9,345 nucleotides of DNA, from the NCBI GenBank assembly GCA_964411875.1, contig CAYPMT010000092.1:1-9345 (forward strand), read 5' to 3'. This stretch comes from Aliikangiella sp964411875. GTDB lineage: Bacteria > Pseudomonadota > Gammaproteobacteria > Enterobacterales > Kangiellaceae. The notes beneath the pieces were generated by a model. The model was not told where the DNA came from. It saw only the letters and a program-made list of their open reading frames with translations, and ran no database searches. Both the position numbers and the translations under genes were made by a program. This document shows positions 6,039-9,345 of this stretch, piece after piece; position 1 is the stretch's first letter; each line of letters starts with the position of its first letter.

Positions 6039-6051
6039 GTACTAAAGTACC
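6039..6051. promoter_or_regulatory. Second copy of GTACTAAAGTACC (site 2)
   Basis: This is an exact 13-base repeat of the core of the palindrome at 5899-5922, including the inverted GTAC-TAAA-GTAC. The outer arms of site 1 are not kept. It starts four bases after the terminator T-run and lies 28 bases before TACAAT, so it should be an activator or autoregulatory site for the response regulator gene. Confidence 0.6.
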
Positions 6052-6079
6052 TCTTCGCATTTAAATTGTTAATTTTTGT

Positions 6080-6085
6080 TACAAT
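6080..6085 (+). promoter_or_regulatory. Candidate -10 box for the response regulator gene (P2)
   Basis: TACAAT is a good -10 element within TTTGTTACAATTA. The -35 position (GCATTT, 6057-6062) is weak. A start near 6092 would leave a leader of about 27 bases before the ATG at 6119. GGGTGA at 6094-6099 is rather far from the start to serve as ribosome site. Confidence 0.5.
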
Positions 6086-6118
6086 TAGCTGTAGGGTGAT
6101 AATTGTGGTTAGAATAAA

Positions 6119-6790
6119 ATGCTGAATTCAACGATAACAAAAATTTTAATAATCGACGACCATCGATTATTCGCTGACGGCCTAAAAATTATTTTGGGTC
6201 AGTTAGATAAAAAGTTACAGGTCACTACTAAGTATAACGCACGTCAATTGCTTGATGATTTTGACACCCTAAACACATATGATTTAGTTATTACCGATCT
6301 AAACATGCCTAATATTAATGGCTTCGATTTTCTAATGGCTGCTAAGCATCGATGCTCTAATTTCAAAAAATTAATAGTATCTGGTTCGGAAAAAATTTCT
6401 GACGTTGAGAATGCATTAAGACTAGGCGCTAATGGCTTTGTGCCAAAAGACCTACCTTCTCACGAAATATTATCGGCAATTAATGACGTATTAGCCGGAA
6501 AAATTTATCTGCCTCAACATTTGTCTAAAACAGTTAATTGGTCGGTTTGTCGTAGTGACGATTATAGAGTTGATGTAGATGTTTCCAATGAGGCGTCTAT
6601 TAATTTAAGGCCTCGCCAGTTACAAATATTATCTCTTATAAAAGATGGTCACAATAATAAAAAGATCGGCTCTATTATTGGTATTTCAGAATCTGCTGTA
6701 AAAACACATATTTCTAATCTATTTAAAACACTTGAAGTTAACAATAGAACCGCTGCTGTTAAAGCAGGTATTGAGTGTGAGCTAATCTAG
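6119..6790 (+). CDS. LuxR/NarL-family response regulator
   Basis: This is a 223-residue two-domain regulator. The receiver domain (about 7-125) has the acidic pair D13/D14, phospho-acceptor D60 in LVITDLNMP, the switch residue S88 and the conserved K110 in VPKD. A linker of about 35 residues leads to a LuxR-type helix-turn-helix at about 161-220 (LRPRQLQILSLIKDGHNNKKIGSIIGIS then the recognition helix ESAVKTHISNLFKTL). Members bind inverted repeats as dimers after phosphorylation. The histidine kinase gene is convergent, with only seven bases between the stops, so this is the likely partner. The palindrome upstream is a natural candidate for its own binding site (inference). The last helix is of normal length, so nothing is truncated. 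Confidence 0.94.
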   Translation: MLNSTITKILIIDDHRLFADGLKIILGQLDKKLQVTTKYNARQLLDDFDTLNTYDLVITDLNMPNINGFDFLMAAKHRCSNFKKLIVSGSEKISDVENALRLGANGFVPKDLPSHEILSAINDVLAGKIYLPQHLSKTVNWSVCRSDDYRVDVDVSNEASINLRPRQLQILSLIKDGHNNKKIGSIIGISESAVKTHISNLFKTLEVNNRTAAVKAGIECELI

Positions 6791-6797
6791 TTTATTT

Positions 6798-8522
6798 TTA
6801 GACGCTTAAAATATCGTTTACAACTTTACGTAACTCTCCAGGCTTAATAGGCTTGTGAACTAAAATAATATCGTCAGCATCTCGTACTAACTCAATCCTA
6901 TCAACCGATGTATCACCCGTTACAATAATAGCGGGTACCGTTTCATTTAACTCTTCACGAACAGATTCAATCACCTCTACCCCTGATTCGTTTTCACGTA
7001 ATCTTAAGTCTGAAATGATAAAGTCTATTTTTATATTTGTTTCTCGCACAATGCTTAAAGCACTGTGACCACTATCTGCAATAAGCGCTCGACATTGCCA
7101 GGATTTAAGTAATAACTCCATTCCCTCACGCACACCTCTTTCATCATCAATACATAGCACATTCAGTTGTTCTATATTATTAACGTGTGATGACGTAACT
7201 AACGGCATTAGGGCTCTATCCCCTTGGTCTATTATTAAATCTACTTGTGTACCCTTGCCGAACTCTGACTCAAAGTTCAATTCTATATTTAAAATGCCAC
7301 ACAACCTTTTTACAATCGACAAGCCAAGTCCTAAACCCTTATTTCGATCACGCTCTGGATTATCTACTTGCGAAAATTCGGAAAAAATATCGTTAATGTT
7401 TTCTTTAGCTATACCAATACCAGTATCTATCACCGACACTTTTATTTTTGATCCAACAGGCTTAATACTTAACTTAACATGACCTTCCAATGTGTATTTA
7501 AACGCATTGCTAACTAAATTTCTCAACACTCGCTCAAACAGAATTGGGTCTATATATGCAATTTGTTCATCATCAACATCAAATATAAACGTGACGCCTG
7601 ATTCTAGCTCATGAGCTGAAAATTCACTCTCTATAGACTTAATAATTTTCTTCAATTCAACATGCTGCGGCCTATTTTCAACCACACTAGCATCTAAGCG
7701 AGAGATATCTAATAAGTCATGTAATAAGTCGTTTAATGCTGTTGCTGAACTACTTATTTTTCCAACAATATCTATGTTAAACGGATTTTTTAGACGGGAG
7801 TGCAAAGCATCACTATAAAGGTTCATAGCATGCAATGGTTGTCGCAAATCATGGCTCGCCGCTGCCAAAAATTTATTCTTGGCTAAAACCGCACCTTCAG
7901 CAATATCCTTTTGTTCTATTACTTGTGTCAATAATGATTGCTTGTCGTATTCTAGGCCTTTAAGTTCTTCAAAGTTAATTTGGTTATAACGAGTAAAGAC
8001 GGATATTGTCGCTAAAAAATAAATTAGTCCTCCACCAACCAATAAACCAAATTCACCTCCCTGATATAAAAAAGCCAAGCTAAAGATCAACGTTGCAGTT
8101 ACTGAAAATGCATAAAATGAAGGCATATGAAGAGATGTGGATGATCCTGCAATTGATATATACCCTATGCAAAGCAACGTTAAAAACAGACTAAATTTTA
8201 TTGCTTCTGGATCATGAAAAAAAATGATCACCGAACTCCAACCTAAACCATTAAGAAAGCTCCCAAAAACAAACCTTCTCAGTTGCTCACGACTATTTTC
8301 AAGATCAATACTGTCAATAGTATAGTTTTTTAGTAAGTACCAACGTAAACCAATAAAAACAGAATAAAATAATAACCAAAATAGCAACTGTATAATTGGA
8401 TACTGCAACATCAAGACACATGCAGTTAACACACCAAATACACCTGTCGCAAATAACATTCTTGGCGTCAACCGAACTAAGGCCTTTGATTTCTCTATAC
8501 GTATATAGTCTTCTTTAAGCAT
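6798..8522 (-). CDS. Hybrid histidine kinase with six-span membrane sensor and receiver
   Basis: This is a 574-residue membrane kinase. Six hydrophobic helices fill about residues 22-176 (near 22-40, 43-62, 84-102, 107-127, 135-153 and 158-176), with short loops and no large periplasmic domain, so the signal is probably sensed in or near the membrane. A short coiled linker (185-215) leads to the HisKA H-box FLAAASHDLRQPLHAM with H224. The ATPase domain shows the N box (N335/N339 in LRNLVSNAFKYT), DTGIGIA at 366-372 and GLGLGLSIV at 396-404. A C-terminal receiver (about 454-572) has D459/D460, phospho-acceptor D505 and K557. No HPt domain is present. The receiver may modulate the kinase or act as a sink while H224 phosphorylates the adjacent LuxR-type regulator. 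Its promoter must lie in 8523-8600; TTTACT/TAGACT on the - strand is only a weak candidate. Confidence 0.94.
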   Translation of the reverse strand: MLKEDYIRIEKSKALVRLTPRMLFATGVFGVLTACVLMLQYPIIQLLFWLLFYSVFIGLRWYLLKNYTIDSIDLENSREQLRRFVFGSFLNGLGWSSVIIFFHDPEAIKFSLFLTLLCIGYISIAGSSTSLHMPSFYAFSVTATLIFSLAFLYQGGEFGLLVGGGLIYFLATISVFTRYNQINFEELKGLEYDKQSLLTQVIEQKDIAEGAVLAKNKFLAAASHDLRQPLHAMNLYSDALHSRLKNPFNIDIVGKISSSATALNDLLHDLLDISRLDASVVENRPQHVELKKIIKSIESEFSAHELESGVTFIFDVDDEQIAYIDPILFERVLRNLVSNAFKYTLEGHVKLSIKPVGSKIKVSVIDTGIGIAKENINDIFSEFSQVDNPERDRNKGLGLGLSIVKRLCGILNIELNFESEFGKGTQVDLIIDQGDRALMPLVTSSHVNNIEQLNVLCIDDERGVREGMELLLKSWQCRALIADSGHSALSIVRETNIKIDFIISDLRLRENESGVEVIESVREELNETVPAIIVTGDTSVDRIELVRDADDIILVHKPIKPGELRKVVNDILSV

Positions 8523-8602
8523 GGCACTTCAATTGATTGTGAATTAATGTTGACTGCGACTGGCTAGTCTAAATACCAATCAAGAATTAGTAAAACATAA
8601 TT

Positions 8603-8638
8603 AAAAAAATACCAGCTGTGATGTCACAGCTGGTATTT
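8603..8638 (-). terminator. Intrinsic terminator of the adhesin gene
   Basis: AAATACCAGCTGTGA (8607-8621) and TCACAGCTGGTATTT (8624-8638) are perfect complements with TG between them. On the - strand the stem runs straight into seven T (complement of 8603-8609), so it ends leftward transcription 41 bases after the adhesin stop. This insulates the kinase gene from adhesin read-through. On the + strand only TTTATT follows, so any bidirectional use would be weak. Confidence 0.92.
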
Positions 8639-8679
8639 ATTAATGTGACCGTATTTACATACGGACTTATTGTTTACAC

Positions 8680-9345
8680 TTAGAATCCAAAAGAGAAACC
8701 AATGTTGCCACCGTTAGTGTCGCTTGTACCACCAAAGCTACCAAACAACTGGCTATTCTTACCTACTTTAACCGCACCACCTATTGAGATTGCGCTTTCA
8801 CCTTCAAAGTGACCTACACTGAAACTCATACGGCCTTTCTTATCACCAGCGCCAACAGAAGGAATGCTAGCAGAAAGAGCTAAAGCAATACCTTGTCTAT
8901 TTTCTTTAATAGACGTTGTATTAGCACTAATTGACTGAGTGTTAGTAGCAATTGCTTGAGTATTCACAGCGATATTTTGTTTATTAAACTTAATATCGGT
9001 CGCGTTATTAGCAATGCCTTGAGAGTTAAGAGCGATATAGCCTTTATTCGCTGAGATATCAGATGTATTACTCGCGATATCTGACTTGTTAGTCGCCATT
9101 TCAACCTTTTGCTCTGCCATCTCATCATTTTGCGTTGCTATAGCAGACTTGTTTGATGCGATATCAGTCTTGTTCGTCGCGATGTCTTTCTCGTTAACTT
9201 CAATATCTTTCTTGTTTGTTGCAATATCAGTCTTGTTCGTTGCAATGTCAGTCTTGTTCGTCGCGATGTCTTTCTCGTTAACTTCAATATCTTTCTTGTT
9301 TGTTGCAATATCAGTCTTGTTCGTTGCAATGTCAGTCTTGTTCGT
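8680..9345 (-). CDS. Trimeric autotransporter adhesin (YadA-like), C-terminal part
   Basis: The reading frame stays open from the stop at 8680 to the right edge, so the 221 visible residues are the end of a longer protein; the ATG at 9118-9120 is an internal methionine. From the right edge the protein is a chain of seven-residue units such as ATNKTDI, ATNKKDI and EVNEKDI, a trimeric coiled-coil stalk with I/V core positions and Asn polar layers. Nearer the C-terminus the units diverge (SNTSDIS, NNATDIK, VNTQAIA). Then comes the YadA anchor: RQGIALALSASIP, then four beta strands (GRMSFSVGHFEGESAISIGGAV, SQLFGSFG, GNIGFSFGF) ending in phenylalanine, the usual outer-membrane insertion signal. 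Known members attach cells to surfaces or hosts. The binding head lies outside the window, so the ligand is unknown. Confidence 0.92.
   Translation of the reverse strand, partial: TNKTDIATNKTDIATNKKDIEVNEKDIATNKTDIATNKTDIATNKKDIEVNEKDIATNKTDIASNKSAIATQNDEMAEQKVEMATNKSDIASNTSDISANKGYIALNSQGIANNATDIKFNKQNIAVNTQAIATNTQSISANTTSIKENRQGIALALSASIPSVGAGDKKGRMSFSVGHFEGESAISIGGAVKVGKNSQLFGSFGGTSDTNGGNIGFSFGF
9181..9345. repeat. Exact 84-base tandem repeat in the adhesin stalk
   Basis: 9181-9264 is repeated at 9265-9345 with all 81 available bases identical, and the array continues past the window. The period of 84 bases is 28 codons, or four heptads (order: NKKDIEV/NEKDIAT/NKTDIAT/NKTDIAT type). A partly matching unit begins near 9161. 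Identity at synonymous positions shows recent duplication rather than protein-level selection alone. Unit gain or loss keeps the frame and would change stalk length. Confidence 0.9.

Noticed and set aside
7255..7482. A + strand 75-codon open frame within the kinase gene
   Set aside because: It lies antisense to the conserved ATPase motifs and has no family features.
9138..9329. A basic, repetitive 63-residue open frame on the - strand
   Set aside because: It is an out-of-frame reading of the adhesin heptad repeats. The adhesin frame continues without a stop through this region and gives clear coiled-coil sequence.
9161..9345. CRISPR-like or other non-coding repeat array
   Set aside because: Units are contiguous, a multiple of 21 bases, without spacers, and encode in-frame heptads of the adhesin.

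Overview
The window is visibly AT-rich chromosomal DNA that reads like a marine gammaproteobacterium, probably of the Alteromonadales (Colwellia/Thalassotalea/Pseudoalteromonas-like). This assignment is inference. It rests on a close match of one product to enterobacterial CobB, a TfoX C-terminal-domain protein, a Spy/CpxP-like periplasmic protein, the base composition and weak Shine-Dalgarno sequences. No rRNA, tRNA, insertion sequence, prophage or CRISPR array was seen.

Left part (1-2788): the last codons of an unidentified gene and a strong terminator come first. Two small envelope genes on the + strand follow: a single-span membrane protein of unknown function and a Spy/CpxP-like periplasmic protein. 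A convergent gene encodes a membrane diguanylate cyclase with a Cache-type sensor, an intact GGDEF motif and no I-site arginine. A 115-base divergent promoter region separates it from the next block.

Middle part (2789-5851): a tight + strand run encodes a two-span membrane protein with a possible PH-like tail, the CobB sirtuin deacylase with the Tyr/Arg desuccinylase signature, an ABM-fold small protein, and a membrane-anchored protein whose C-terminus matches the M35 (aspzincin) metallopeptidase core. After a 58-base gap comes a DUF4396 membrane protein. It overlaps tail-to-tail with a stand-alone TfoX C-terminal-domain gene on the - strand.

Right part (5852-9345): a 267-base intergenic region is followed by a LuxR/NarL-type response regulator (+) and a convergent six-span hybrid histidine kinase (-), plausibly a cognate pair. 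The intergenic region is the most interesting stretch. It holds two copies of the palindrome GTACTAAAGTACC, each exactly 28 bases upstream of a -10-like box, with matching sequence around both boxes. The first promoter would make a short RNA of about 78 nt ending at a perfect 10-bp-stem intrinsic terminator. The second would drive the response regulator. The window ends inside a trimeric autotransporter adhesin on the - strand. It has a YadA-type anchor and a heptad-repeat stalk containing an exact 84-base tandem duplication.

Working together (inference): the window is rich in surface and signalling functions, namely c-di-GMP synthesis, a two-component system with a candidate small RNA, and a stalked adhesin. 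The sirtuin operon is more metabolic. A link between the two-component system and the small RNA is suggested by the shared palindrome. A link to the adhesin rests on proximity alone.
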